64,000 nt of DNA from Karalla daura (GCA_029224185.1 CM055191.1:5983536-6047535), one strand, 5' to 3'. Counted from the stretch's first letter, positions 15,254 through 28,380 are shown. Numbers and translations: made by a program. Notes: generated from the letters alone by a model not told the origin.

Positions 15254-18200
15254 CTATTCATCGTTGTCCGTTGATTTGTAGTGATCTTCGTCGATGGTGG
15301 AAAAAATGTGTCCTTCGTTACTGAGGAACTCCACTGCCTGCCTGTAAAAAAAATTCTGCATTTAATTTCCCCATGCAAGTTCTATCCTAAAACTTAATCA
15401 CTCATCGGTGCTCGACTTCTGGTTACAGCCTCTTTAGCTGTGTACAAATGAACTAGTTCAGTATAATCACAACTGTCACAAAATGTCTGTCTGTCATTAT
15501 GGATTTATGTAATTTGTTCTGTACCTTAAAGGTAACAATGCATATTACTCTCAAAGTTCCATCTTCAGGAAGTTGTTCATTGTATGTTCTGCTTTTCTTT
15601 AGGAAGTTAATTGGTTTTCTGCGGATGTACTGCAGTAGCCACCCTTACTGTCCAAAGTCCCTCCAACATGTATTTATGCCTGTGGGGGCTTGAAGTTTTA
15701 GTACTTCCAGTGTAATGTGTCTTACTTGATGACAGCCAGACTGATGCCACTGAGTCTCTGCTTCAGGTCCTGGATGCTGATGCCTTGTGGGTACGGGCAG
15801 CTTCTTATCAAACTCAGCACCTAAAGAAAAAAAAGTGTGAAAATGGTGTCAAAAGAGCTGTTAGACTCAAGAAAAGCTTGCACTGCAAATTCCGTATTTC
15901 TTTATTTGAATAAGCTGCTTCAAGGCAATTATACTTAGTAACTTAAGTAGTAGCGACAGGAAGTCCAAGATGCTGAGCTTAGTGTCGCTGTAACTTCTTC
16001 CTCTTTGCAAATGGGAGAATAAAGTTTTCGACTGTGCTGCTCTTGTCTAATCTAACTGAATCTACTCTATGCTCACATCCGTTTTCAAAATCATTAAGGC
16101 CCACCTGATTCTGATTTGCGCTTAACCCGTTGTTTGCCATGTCGCTTGCTCCGCTGTAGCTTCCTCCCATGTCATTCATGCCAGGCCGTGTCATGGATGT
16201 AATGTGGCTGCTCATGCCTCCTCCTGTGGACTGAAAGAGGAACAACACTGTTTTTAAAAATAAACTTCTGGCAGACCAAAGCAACGGCAGAGGGTGAAGG
16301 AGTGAGCAAAACAATGGTCACAGTGCAGCACGGTCTCTTTAAACCCACTGCTTCTCAGCTTCACACTTACATCACACTGATGGAGAGGTTGTTTATATAC
16401 ACAGGGGGTTTCTTACATCCAACTCTGGATGCATTGCCTAACCTGCCTTTTCATCAGTCTGTGTGTGACAACTGGTGTTAAAACTTCTTACCATGCTTTG
16501 TGGTTTGCCGAGCGCCATGTGAGCCTGGACGACCTCCAGCATGTGCGAGGTGACTTCATTCATGTCCTCCAGGGGCCTGACGCTGAACGCCACCACAGAT
16601 CTGTGATTCTGAGACAGGAAAACACACAAAAATATTGAAATAGTGAAACTCTGAGGGGAACCCAGACTTCCCTAAAAACCCTCTTCAGAGAACTTTGTTC
16701 AGGTCTTTCAAAGAGAAAGGAGCTTGTTAAAGACTGCACCCCATTCTCGTGCGAAGAACTGGCCACTGAGGATCTATAAAGAGCAGAGGTTTCTGAGAAA
16801 TCTTCAGAAAGAAAGTGTACTCACCTGAAAGGAGCGCAGATTGCCGGACACCTTGACATATGTGCCTGGAGGAAGGACGGAGCTGTCCACAGCAGGGTCC
16901 TACACAAACCACAACACAGTTTTCAAGAGGCTTCATTTGTGCTAGTATGGCCTTTTCTTGCTAAATATTCCAAACCGATGACACCTAATTCAACTCTTTG
17001 TCCTAACAATCATATGTGTGAGCTGCTGTATTTAATGCCCGCCTGTAAAACAGAACCCCTTTAGATTAATGATAAAGAATTTAGAACTGACTCTCTCAAA
17101 TGTCGTTGAAGGAACAGGAAACCAAAAATAATACCATCGCCTAAGATCACTTCTCTTCGGCGAATTGTTGGGAGGCCATGACTCTGGGGACTCACTTATT
17201 GGAAATAAGCAACACCAAACCCACCCTGATAGCAGTGTGCGAATATGACACATCCTGTAAAAAAGGTCATGAAAAACAGAAGTGCTATACAAGAACCTCT
17301 GTGTATATAGGTGTGGGTGTGTGTGTCGGTGTGAGACAAAGAGAGAGACAAAAGCAACCCCACTTACTTCTGTGTCTACCCATTGTTTCACGTCCATGGG
17401 AGCACCTGTCATGTCATCGACCTGGTACTGGATGTTGGTCATGGACTTGTCTGTGCCCCTGATAACACCCACGATGGTGACCTATGACACAGAACATGAA
17501 CTATTAAAAAAGAAAAACAGGAATTGGAAGATGCAAGGTATAGGTCACCTGGGTAATTGGACTTATTGTATATTTTAGTTTGGTCTATATATTCTAGTAT
17601 GTACTGAACCTTTTCAATTTGTAGTGTATGAGATATTGAATGTCTTCTCACTGCAAGAAGATCTCTGATCTGGGCCTTTCTGTGAAGAATCTGCATGTCT
17701 TCGTAGTGTCTAGAGTTTTTTCTGGATATGATTTTCTTCCACATTTAGAAAACCTACATTAGAGTCAAGTGGACACTATAAATTGGCCCAAGGTGTGAGT
17801 GTGTGTATTTCCTACTTTCACACTGTGGAGACAGGCCCGAGCAGACCCAAGCAGCACCGTTGTGTACAAAGAAGGTAAGGTATGAGATTTACATGTTTTG
17901 TCACCGCAGATTGGTTCCATTTACCTGTGAAACTTCCACTTCTCCAACCTTGAAGGCCTCATCAGCCTGGGCGGCTGACATCAGCTGTGATACTGTGCAG
18001 GGGATTATTTGTGTGGCACGGGTTCTCTGAAAAAGACACAAACATATGTTAACAGCAATACCCAACCATCAACCTCTCAACAGTAAAAATCAATGGTCAA
18101 GTTAATTACATATAAATGAAAAATGGTGATGCCTCAGTGGCTTTCCATATTGATAGCACACTTTTGTATCCGTTTCATGGGAATGTAATTTCACATTGAC

Positions 18201-19551
18201 AATTATTTGTAAATCTTCATACATGAGCCTAAAGTCAGTTTCTGTCATTCCTTCGTTGGACTCACCACGATCCCATCTATTATCATCTACTAATACTGCC
18301 ATCTGAGAGGCACTATAAGGCCACACAGGCACTCAGTTCTCAATGTTTACTACTGCTGTCTCTCGCTGATCAGAATGTCAAGCTGTATTTTAATAAACTT
18401 TCCATCCTCTTTTGACCACAAGGAATTGCACTTGACTTCTGATGCACATCTGTGCAACGATGCTATAAGCATTTGATTTATCTGCTGCAGGAGTTCTGGA
18501 ATTAACTAGTTTTCTATGGTGTTTTTAGGTCATGCTCTCAGGGTAGGTGCCGTCAGGCAGAGAAGAAATCACGTGTGACATATATATGTACCAACCAGCC
18601 AATCACTACAGAGGATTTAGCTTCTTCCATCTTTGTTTTTCCACATTCCCCCTTGGATTCGACAAACCGACAAGGCCAAAACAGTAGTTTCTTGTCAGTG
18701 TTGTGGTATATTGTGCACATAATGATGCTAAACCAGCCACAAGGCATTAGACTGATTTTGCTATTTATTATTTATTTATTATTATTTATACTGGTAACTT
18801 GTGGTCCCAAAGAAGGCACTTGGATGGTTGTTATTGGGAGAAACCCAAATAAACAAATATGCAAAGTCTGTCCATTATGTTTTACATATACAGAATACAC
18901 TTTATTATAAAACAGACAATGTAAATATGATGGGAAACCATAACCATATGGAACAAGGCCATTTACACTGATGCCCTGTATTGCAAGGGGCTACCTCCAC
19001 CTGCTGAGGAGTCAGACGTCTGCAGCCACATTTTATTCTATTTCTATTTTTATAATCTATTTATTAGTCCTGGTGCCCTGTCTAGTCTGTACTCCCTGCC
19101 TTTACCCTATGTGACCTGAATACTGGTGGGTAAAAAGCAGGTAAGATAATAGGTGGATTTATAACCGTTTTTAGTTCAATTATGTAATAGATGTTCAGTG
19201 CATTTGATTGCTTTTCATGTTCATTAAGTGTGATGTAGACTACTGTCCTGTACAAACCCCTTTCTTCTCTCCTCCCTGGGACATTGACGGTGAGGCAAAG
19301 CCTCCTGGAGACTGAGTGTAACTTCCTACCATCCCGGTATCGCTGAAGCCTCCTGAAAACACAGGCCGTCATGAAATGCAGTTTATACGCCATGTTTCCT
19401 TAGATTCCGTTGATTTTTGCCAAGTGGCCTTAGGGTCAGACACAAAAACAAAGAGCCCGGAGCTAACTTTCGGCCACGAGCAGACAACAAACCGTGCAGA
19501 GCACTTCTACAAAACGGTCGACACGTTACTAAACTCACCTTGATTGAACAT
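15254..19551 (-). CDS. rpa2: RPA2, 32-kDa subunit of replication protein A
   Basis: Middle subunit of the heterotrimeric single-stranded DNA binding protein used in replication, repair and checkpoint signalling. Exons in transcript order are 19551-19539, 19352-19258, 18026-17925, 17481-17368, 16899-16825, 16608-16492, 16230-16105, 15820-15726 and 15341-15254, giving 274 aa (human 270). The N-terminal phosphorylation region keeps the human pattern: a TQ site and CDK-type sites in SYTQSPGGFASP. Next come the OB fold DBD-D (about 40-172; VTIVGVIRGTD, APMDVKQWVDTE, GTYVKVSGNLRSFQ, PLEDMNEVTSHMLEV), a Gly/Ser/Met linker, and the C-terminal winged helix (about 205-274; QNQVLSLIRSCP, EFLSNEGHIFSTIDEDHY) that binds repair partners. 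The first coding exon holds only MFNQ plus one base. Confidence 0.97.
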
Positions 19552-20787
19552 GTTGGCAGCTTGGTGTTAAGTTAACAAACTAAAGTGTGAAACCTAGATG
19601 ACAAAATGACAACAAGGCACAAGCTTGACAGACCCCTTCCGAATGCAATCCCGCGCGCTCAACTCAGAGTAAGACGCATGCGCGTACCAGAAGTCCCGCG
19701 AATCTTTCACGGAAGGATCTGTGAGTAAATTTAGCCCAATATTTTGCCTGTCAGGCAGTATCTGATTTCGTAGTGTGTACAAACGAGCATTCCAATCGGT
19801 ATCTCTGAATGAAAACTTTCACACATCATTACTGACCTTTTATTTCACATTTATGGTCAAATAATGTGCCACATTACCAAGAAATCTTTTGCCTGAAAGG
19901 CCTAATTCAGGGCACAATGAGCGGATGCGTAAAGCCGTCAGACATGCTGCATTCAAGTTGTGTAGGAAATATTGAGTCTTCTGTTCATCATATATGACTT
20001 ATCACAAACTGCAACATATAAAATTATAACATGTATAGCCAGTACCTCTTTTTTGTCCTCTTTTAATTGATAATATATTACCATTCAAGCCATGAAATGT
20101 TACCATGAAGTATGATTCCTTTGTATTCACTGTTAATCATCAACGTATTACAAACACAACAACGGGAAGTACAAACAGCACTTGAACACGTCATGTATTC
20201 CTGTATAAATTCTTCTATTTTTCTGAACAAATATAATTGATATATTTGATAAATATTTGATGGAGTTGGAACACACTCACACACATAGATACATAAAAAG
20301 GAAAATATAATTGTATAAAAGTGGCCTTGAATTCATCTTTATCGTTATCTCGCTTATCTAAAAATAGTTGTAGAGAAGGTGGCACCCATGTACTCTGATT
20401 GGCTATCCGATGCCTTTTTATGGGCCCTGTAAAATCAGTAGCCTATAAATACATATTGTCTAATGCACTGTGAGTTACATCATTATGATGTGATTCCACA
20501 TCACATCTTGTTTTTCCTTTTGTCCTATAATCAATTTACTTTTGACTAGTTCATTCATCTGTTTAGGTCATTTTTTACATTTCAGATTTCCCTTTTGCAC
20601 ACCTGTTTTCAGCTATCAGAGGTAGGTTCTCCATTAATTTCCTTTTATAATAGGAGAAAGAGATTACCTTCAGTTCAAAGACATGTCACTGGCTGTTTTA
20701 TCTTATCTGTCTTTGCCCTCTACAGCCTTACCTCTCAATCCTTGTCTTGACTTCTGTTGCATATTTGCTTTCTTCAAAGCGTCGAGA
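19552..20787. other. Divergent intergenic region between RPA2 (-) and SMPDL3B (+)
   Basis: The first 150 bp next to RPA2 are CpG-rich and look like a housekeeping promoter. The rest is AT-rich with no gene-like ORF. CTATAAATA at 20446-20454 is a possible TATA element for SMPDL3B, about 335 bp before its ATG. Confidence 0.5.
19674..19685. promoter_or_regulatory. NRF1-like palindrome in the RPA2 promoter
   Basis: ACGCATGCGCGT contains CGCATGCG and is one base off the NRF1 consensus GCGCATGCGC. It lies about 125 bp upstream of the RPA2 start codon in a short CpG-rich patch. Confidence 0.5.
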
Positions 20788-23085
20788 ATGACCACACTAC
20801 GGTTGTTTCTGTCTTATTTGTTCTTCAAAGAGGCTCTCACACTAGGTACGTAGGCAACATTACACATTATGTTGTGCAAAAAGAAGATACATTCCTGTCC
20901 AGAGAAAACTTGAGAACATAACCTTTTTGTGCAGGAAGCTTTTGGCACATCACGGATCAGCACTGGGATCCCACATACAAGCTGAGCAGTAATCCTGAAC
21001 TTGTGTGTGCATCAAGTGGTAAACGACCTGCAGCCAATGCAGGGAAGTTTGGCGACTATGCCTGTGACTCACCATGGTACCTCATTAACTCTTCAGTGTA
21101 TGCCATGAAGGATATTCTGCCAGATCCGGACTTCATCTTATGGACAGGGTATGTGCTTTGGGCTGATAGTGACATTTTTTATGAATCATGTTGCCTTGTT
21201 GAGTCCTAAGTCCAGCTCCAGAGAGATAAATACTTGCTTCATAATGATCTTTTTAACATGCACAAAAGACACTGCTTAGAGCTACTATGCTACTGAAATC
21301 CCACTGCATGCTGTAATCACCACATAATCTGTTTTGCTTGTCAGAGATGACACACCACATGTTCCCAATGAGGATCTGGGAACTGAGGCAGTGGTTAACA
21401 TTATTGGAAATCTTACCCACATTTTGAAGCTGATATTTCCAAGTAAGTCTGTCAAAGGGCAGCTCACAAGTTATTGTTGTGGTTTGGTGTTGCAAATATC
21501 ATATTAATATGAATAACATATGCATTTCACTAGACACGAAGGTGTACTCTGCACTTGGCAACCATGACTATCACCCTAAGAGCCAGCTTCCTGCAGAATC
21601 GAATGATATCTACAATCGAGTGGCAGAAATGTGGCAGGAGTGGTTGGAACCAGAATCTCAAGAGACATTCAAAAAAGGTGAATAGATCCTGCTGTGATAC
21701 TCTGATATTATTTGACATTATCTCCACTGCTGTCCCAAAATACAAAAAGTAAACTTACTATTATCCATGTCACATGTCTCTTTGGATAGGTGGTTATTAC
21801 ACAGAGAAGCTGATGAATCGAACAGGTTACAGGATAATGGTCCTCAACACGAATCTCTACTATGACCAGAACAAGATAACACAGAACATGGAAGACCCAG
21901 CTGGCCAGTTCAGCTGGGCAGACCAGGTCCTCACAGAGGCTGCCACGAACCAAGAAAAAGTAGAGTCTTTGCTATCTACTGGACTTCCATTTGCACCAAT
22001 ACTGTTGCACCTTAATGTTCCTGTTATGTTCAAATTTCTTTTGATAGCATTAGGGACATAACATTTACACAACCTCAAGTTCCCTAAATCTAAGTCCTGG
22101 AAACGTGTTTAAGCTTCAGCTTCTCTAAAGATAAAGTACTGCCTGTTTGTTGACTCTACATTGGTTCCTCCTCTAGGTGTACATCATTGGCCACGTCCCA
22201 CCAGGTTTCTTTGAGAAGAAGAGAAGTAAGCCATGGTTCACACGTAAATTCAACAAGATGTACGTGGATTTAATTCAGAAGCATCATTCAGTCATACTTG
22301 GTCAATTCTTCGGCCACCATCATACCGACACCTTCCGAATGTTCTACAACTCAGAGGGTAAGATCTGGAGGGAAACGCGTTAAGTTTCCAAATGTTATCC
22401 TTTACCTTTTGGCACAATTCTCAGAAGTAATGGCCCCTTTGTTTCTTCAGGTTCTCCTATTAGTACAATGTTCCTTGGTCCAGGTGTCACACCATGGAAA
22501 ACAACACTTCCTGGAGTTAAGGATGGTGCAAACAATCCTGGGATCCGTGTGTTTGAATATGATACCAATACACTCCTGGTCAAAGTAAGTTCAGAACTGT
22601 CTGTGCACTTGCAAACCCTACCAAGTAGCAATTCACACCTCTTCGTATTCAGACAGGATGCTCAACCCCCATAAAAGCTCACCAATTTCTTTTTTCTGGT
22701 TTCTGTTTTATAAACCACCCAGGATGTGGTGACCTATTATCTGAACCTGACACAAGCAAATGCATATGGTGGGCGCTGGGAGAAGGAGTATCGCTTCACA
22801 GAGAGCTTCAGGGTGTTGGATGCTTCCCCCACCTCCATGCATCAGGCTCTGGAACGCATTGCAAGCGACCGCTGTTACCTGCAGAAATACTACGACTTCA
22901 ACTCTGTCATGTATGACCTGACAGACTGTGACAGCGACTGCCGGGTCGACCACGTGTGTGCAGCCAGGGAGGTCGACTTTGATAGATATGAGCACTGTCT
23001 AGAAAAGGAGAGAACAGCGGCCATTTATGCTGGTCTGCTGCCTGTCGTCTCTGTGGCTTTAAGTCTGCTGCTGGCTAATCACTAA
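20788..23085 (+). CDS. smpdl3b: SMPDL3B, acid sphingomyelinase-like phosphodiesterase 3b
   Basis: GPI-anchored cell-surface metallophosphoesterase of the acid sphingomyelinase family. In mammals it modulates membrane sphingolipid composition and TLR signalling. Exons are 20788-20845, 20935-21148, 21345-21442, 21534-21677, 21790-21959, 22177-22357, 22451-22584 and 22723-23085, giving 453 aa (human 455). A short hydrophobic signal peptide covers residues 1-19 (LFLSYLFFFKEALTLG). Binuclear metal-site motifs follow in order: TDQH, WTGDD, LGNHDYHP, IIGHVPPG and GHHHTD. The C-terminus has a cysteine-rich patch followed by a hydrophobic tail (YAGLLPVVSVALSLLL) suited to GPI attachment. The exon 5 donor is GTAGAG, weaker than the others, but the join to VYIIGH is phase-correct and gives the expected family sequence. 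Confidence 0.96.
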
Positions 23086-23218
23086 TGATCAGTTAATAAG
23101 TGGATCACAAACAATGTTATAATGTAGTGAAGAGTAAAAGTACTGTTGTAAAGTAAATGTTTGTTTTAAATTCCTTTTTTTTACAGAACAGAAGTTATTC
23201 CTTAAATTATATGACATC

Positions 23219-23224
23219 AATAAA
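23219..23224 (+). terminator. SMPDL3B poly(A) signal AATAAA
   Basis: Canonical hexamer 134 bp after the stop, followed by gaggagtgtactgggcg, a GT-rich downstream region. Confidence 0.55.
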
Positions 23225-23345
23225 TGTAACGAGGAGTGTACTGGGCGTACCACAGAGAAAGAAACAACCTTTGGCTTCATCAATCTTTTGTGCGGCCCTT
23301 TTACCTTGGTTTATTGGTACTGGTTGAATATTTCATTTCCAGTCA

Positions 23346-23408
23346 ATCTGTGGCCGAGAGGCTAAAGTACACGCCGGTCGAGTGAGATGCGCTGGATCAA
23401 ATTCACAT
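23346..23408 (+). repeat. Degenerate tRNA-Ser-like fragment (SINE head)
   Basis: GTGGCCGAGAGG at 23350-23361 matches the serine-tRNA A-box region, and GGATCAAATTC at 23394-23404 resembles a decayed B box (GGTTCGAATCC). The spacing is shorter than in a real tRNA and no acceptor stem closes, so it is a relic and not a functional tRNA gene. Confidence 0.4.
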
Positions 23409-23882
23409 TTTTATAAGATACTTATCTCTTTGTCAAGTTCCTGTATGACTCTACTGTGTCTTTTAATAAATCCAGAAATGAATGAAGCTGCTGGTAATTG
23501 ATTATATTTGTGTTATTGGAGAATCAGTGCAATATAGACCAGTATTATCATAACAGTATATCAATTGAACAATATCTATGACCACATTTGAGCTCAGATA
23601 TCTCAACAATATGGCTGTTAAAGACAAAGCTACACTATAAAGGTTTCATAATTATTCCTGTTATCCCATATCATTTTATGATTAAGACTGAGACTTCGTT
23701 ATGTTTTCAATCAGTACATCAAGGGCAATTGAGAAATGACAAATAGTGGACCTTGAGTTGGCCTGTGATGACAAATTTATGGAATATGCACTTGCAGAGT
23801 CAAACCAGACAGACCAATAAGGGTAATATTTCCTGTGAGAATACCACAGCATTATGACACTGTGGCTAGTCACACTGTGTCC

Positions 23883-26800
23883 TCATGTGATCAGGACCTG
23901 TTTGGCTGAAGTGAAAGGCTGCATAGAAGCGTCCAGGGCTTTGCTGTAGTCTTGCAGGTCCACTTCTGTGCAGACAGGAGCTGTCAGCTTTCCCTGCTGG
24001 ATGAGGGAACAAAGCTCGTCCAGCATGGCTCTGAATGCCTGTCCATCTAAAGACAAAATGTCACAAAATGAATTTTAAAGAACCCAAGGACCTTACTGCT
24101 AAAACGTAGACTGTCAGGCTATGCGTGTACTTGCATCATAGCTGTATTGCTCCAATCATATAAACACAAAGTCAAGGGAATTGTTCATGTGAGTGGCAGG
24201 TAAGACAGTGGTGGATGCCAGATAAGCATGAAACAGATCTGTGTGTGAACAAACCAACCCAATAAATATCCTTAAAGGGCTGTGAAAATGTATCTGAGGC
24301 ATTTTGGGTATTATCTATGTTCTATAACTTCTATGATGGTACCAGAGAACAAGGATTAGTCCACTATTCACTCACTCTTGGCTTCCTTAAAAAGACTGAC
24401 TTCTTACACACCATGCGAACTCACCGTTTGCATGATCTTTCTTCCACTGTGTGACCCAAAAGCCCCGAACTTTCACATCCTTAAATATGAGAGCACTCTG
24501 GGAGGAGAAGGGTGAGTTGGTTAACTGAAAATACAAAGTGACTCCGTGAGATGTAAAGGTGAAGGTCTTCTCACCACGGGGACAGTAACTGGCTGTTTGG
24601 ACATCCCACCATATGTCACCATAGATCCTCCAAACCTGGAAGACATGGCAATTGTTGGATTTTATGATGAGATTTTCCCACAAGTTTTAGATCTGCGATT
24701 CCAGCAAGAAAATAAAGCATTCTCACTGGAGATGACGGAGTAGTTCTGTTGCACTCTTGCCTCCCACTCCATTCAGTGCCAGTTTAGGCTTTGGACAGAG
24801 CTTTTAACCACAGGAAAAAACACCTATCATTGTGTGTTTCATGAGATACTAAAACCCTATGACTGTATTTGCTAGGACCCGCAGACCTTAAAAAGCTCCT
24901 TCATCTCAGGCCGCCTCAGTGTCTCTTCTTTGATCACATGTGTTGCACCAATGTCCTTTAGCCGATCACTGAGCTGTGTGAACTCTGGTCTACGAAGAGG
25001 AAAAACACAATGAAAAAGTTCATTACACTTGTAAAGTCTAGCACGTAAAAAAAAAAACTCTATAACCCACAGACAAAAGACCCCACTATGAAGCAGTCAG
25101 GTGGCGTTTGGGAACAACATGATAACCTGAGGCAGTGATTCAGACCGGAAGGTTCTGTCAGCTGAAAAGACTGACACGTAACGAGTCAGTTATTTACTGG
25201 CAACTGAGTTTATCAAATGTGAGTGAGTTCACCTGTCTCTGACGACATTAATAGTGTTGATTCCCCTGGCAGCGGCAATCTGTATCACAGCCTGCCCAAC
25301 TCCACTGTTGGCCGCATTTTGGATCACAGAATCACCTGTAAGCACAACAGCTATCTGTATCTGCCAAATTGCCTATTAATGTATGAAACTTAAAATGTGT
25401 TGCAATATAAGGCTATCTTGAAGATACCAGCCCTGGTAGCCTGAGGCAACTTTGAAAATAACCTTTAGATACTGTTCTATATTGTTACAAGAATTCTTGT
25501 TAGAGGTTCTAGCATAATTGTAATTTGACCTTGTGTGGGAGTTCTTACCTGGCTTGAGATGCTCAAAGTCAGTGAGCATCCTGAGGGCAGTGCATGGATT
25601 CACCCCCAGAGTGGCGGCAGACAACAAGGGAATATTATTTGGAAGCGAGATAACATCGTTCTCAGCTACCACTGCCTTTGTCCTCCAGGTCCCTGCTCTC
25701 ACACAAAAAACAACATAGGTTCTCATGTTGAAACATGTCATTAAAAGTCAGCAGAGTTGTTGCATGTAATTCTAGCTTCATTTTTACCTAGACCAGCATC
25801 TTTTGGGATGACCCAGTCTCCCGCTTTGAGGGACTTCACCTGGCTACCCACCTCTTCCACCTGGGCCACTCCCTCATTACCCCCAACAGCTGGGAGGTCA
25901 GGCAGGATAGCATAAGTGCCTGAGGAGGGAAAAAAACACATAAACACCTGATCTCCAAACCATAAAAAATAGACTGTGTTGGCTGGTCTGGAGCTAAGTG
26001 ATATCCTCAATACCTTGAATCATATTGATGTCAGATGGGTTGATTGGAGCTGCGAGGATTTTAACCAAGACATCATTTGGACCAATGGGGGACAAATCTG
26101 TATCCTCCAAACTAGCAAAAACAAAAGGCAAGTGTAATTCTGAACATTTTATTATTATCAAGTCGATAAAAACACCTCCTATCTTAGAGAAACCTGTCCT
26201 GTCCTAAAGAAACAGCTGGCACATTGACATCAACCGATAAGTCAGTACGTCTGATAATGCCTGAAAAAACTTCTGTGTGGAGTTCTGTGTGCATGTTTTC
26301 CCACACTTGTGTGGGATTTCTCCAGTTTAAATTGACTCTAGGAGTGAGTGTGAACAATGTGTGTCTGTGTCTCGAAGGGACTGGCAGCCTGTCCGACGTG
26401 TGCCTTTGGCGTATGTGCATTGGAGAAAAGCTGACAGATACGACGGCAATGTCTCATGTCGTTTGTTATGTTATATTGCCCTCCAACCTCAAGGGAGCAG
26501 CGATGCACCGGCTGCGGTCCGACACACCACAAGGCGAAGAAGACGTCGTTTAGCAAAATACAGGCATCGAACAAGCGACAAAGGTGGTATTTGTGCCTTA
26601 ACAGACAGAGGAAAGACTTTAAGAGTGAAGTACCAATTTGCACTTTTCTACACCATCACAGACATGTTAAGAGCGGCGGTCTTCGCGACAGACAGCGGTG
26701 TTTAGTCCAGAGACCAAATACAGGGATGAATGAAACGACTTTATTCGAATAGGGACTCTTACTGGACGACTTGAGAGGGGTCTCCGTGTTTTCTGTACAG

Positions 26801-26977
26801 AAGAGCCTTGCATGTCAGAGCTCGAAGTCCAGCTGAATGACTGAAGGGAGAAACATGGACATTTACTCTTTGCCTCGAAATTTTACAAGCAGCTGCGGCG
26901 AAGCTCCCTGCGCCGAGCGTGTGGCTCCTGAAACACACTCTGTGGAGTGGCTGCCACATCGCGACACGATAAACCAT
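23883..26977 (-). CDS. mecr: MECR, mitochondrial trans-2-enoyl-CoA (acyl-carrier) reductase
   Basis: NADPH-dependent enoyl reductase that performs the last step of mitochondrial fatty acid synthesis (the octanoyl precursor of lipoic acid). It belongs to the MDR superfamily. Exons in transcript order are 26977-26763, 26111-26014, 25919-25788, 25692-25549, 25335-25233, 24989-24887, 24800-24727, 24635-24575, 24497-24425 and 24046-23883, giving 388 aa (human 373). The N-terminus is Arg-rich without acidic residues, as expected for a mitochondrial presequence. Visible motifs are APINPSDINMIQGTY (with the catalytic-site Tyr), LPAVGGNEGVAQV, GVNPCTALRML, the nucleotide-binding turn NSGVGQAVIQIAA, VTYGGMSKQPV and GFWVTQWKKDH. 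A second in-frame ATG at 26959 (MWQPLHR) aligns better with the human start MWV, so the protein may be 382 aa. Confidence 0.96.
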
Positions 26978-28380
26978 CTTAAAAACCCTTTAAATAACTC
27001 CCCAACAGATGGATATCTGTTATTGAGAGCTGCATCTCTGCCCCTGAGCAGCCATATTGGATATAGGTCATGGAGCGAAGGATGAACAGCGCCCCTCGTG
27101 GTCACCAGCGATAACGCACCTTGTTAGGCTTGAACCTACCGTAGCTCACTGTGGTTGGAATTGATTCCTCATTTCGCTTCTTGTTATGCGTCATACTGAG
27201 AATGTGATATCTGTGGCACTCGAGTTCACCATTACAAAAAAAAATAGTGAGTTTCAACTGTTGGCTTCACACAAAATGTTTCCAGAGAAGTTTACGTTGA
27301 CAAAGTGTTTATCATATACATATATTAGGAATAAAAGTCAATATAAGGGGCAACATAGTCTGTGGTACATGCATGGATTCCCCTGTTCTCTTCAAATCTG
27401 CGTGCTTACTTTGGTTTCTTCCCACAGTCCAAAAGCATGCATTTAGGTCAATTAGAGACTAACAAGGTTGTTTGGAAGTATGAAGGTAAGAGTGACTGGT
27501 GTGTGTGTGTGTTATAGACCATCTGTCAAAGGTGAATCACCTGCCTGTAACAGCTAGCAAAAGTACCAGTGTGGATCCATCTGTTCTGTCCTACTTCTTG
27601 TGTTAAGAAAATATAGAAAAGTAGATATAAAAACATAAAGTACCAAGACAATTTAACAATTTTGTCCATGAAAACTGTCTTGAATCATCAGTTCAATGTC
27701 TTGAATCATGATGGTAGACTAGATTATATTTTATATTCATATGTAACTATAATAGTTATGTGATGAAAGAGAAAAGGCAGTTTTTGGTACTAGAGTAAAA
27801 CTATGGTTTAAGCTCTGGCACTTAATTTCAGGAGATGTTTTTGTGTTGACAAAAAGACAAACAGACACATTATATTGACATATTTACTAAGAAATTGAGC
27901 AGAGTTTTTACATATAGAAACATAATCACAGTAATACTTTGAAAAGCCTACATGCTGCTCATCATTGATAAACTAGCCATCAAATAAAGATCAACATATT
28001 TGTAGTTTCATGGCAGTTAACATTGATACATTCATCAGTAATAAATGCACATTTTTTTTCTGGAAGTAGCTCTAGCCATTCATCAAATATGACCTCAAAA
28101 ATGAAATGGCTGATGGTCGCGAACAAGATGCACCACATAAAGCAAAACCATGATGCAGATTGCTTTGATGTGCTCCACATCTTCCCTGAGCACAGAGTTT
28201 TACAGGTCTTTGGATTTTTAAGGTATATCTAACACCCAACAATCATATCACAAAAACACACTGAGGGGTCACGTAGGTTGGTTGCTATCAGAACTCAGTA
28301 AAGTCTAAATGGACTTTTGTTTCCAATGGGTCATTTGAAAAAACGTGACTGGGTCCTGCAGAATATTGCAATAATACAAC
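26978..28380. other. Intergenic DNA between MECR (5' end) and LIN28A (3' end)
   Basis: The MECR promoter side has a CpG-containing patch with CCATATTGGA at 27052-27061 (YY1-like on the minus strand). The remainder is AT-rich and contains one dispersed repeat copy (27369-27560). No gene is seen. Confidence 0.5.
27369..27560 (+). repeat. Degenerate copy of a dispersed fish repeat (CCCACAGTCCAAA family)
   Basis: The stretch CTTCCCACAGTCCAAAAGCA, followed by ATTTAGGTCAATTAGAGAC and a TG-rich segment, is shared in degraded form with 45040-45200, 52815-52950 and 61935-62010, and in reverse with 54391-54495. The family is very common in teleost intergenic DNA; I do not assign a name. Confidence 0.55.

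Larger units (their letters stand above)
23086..23882. other. Convergent 3' UTRs of SMPDL3B (+) and MECR (-)
   Basis: An AATAAA for SMPDL3B lies at 23219-23224, followed by a GT-rich stretch. For MECR, the minus-strand hexamers are AATAAA at 23315-23310 or ATTAAA near 23460. No further gene is seen; a tRNA-like fragment lies at 23346-23408. Confidence 0.5.

Noticed and set aside
23346..23408. Functional tRNA-Ser gene
   Set aside because: Only A-box and B-box-like pieces; no acceptor stem, no anticodon arm, wrong spacing.
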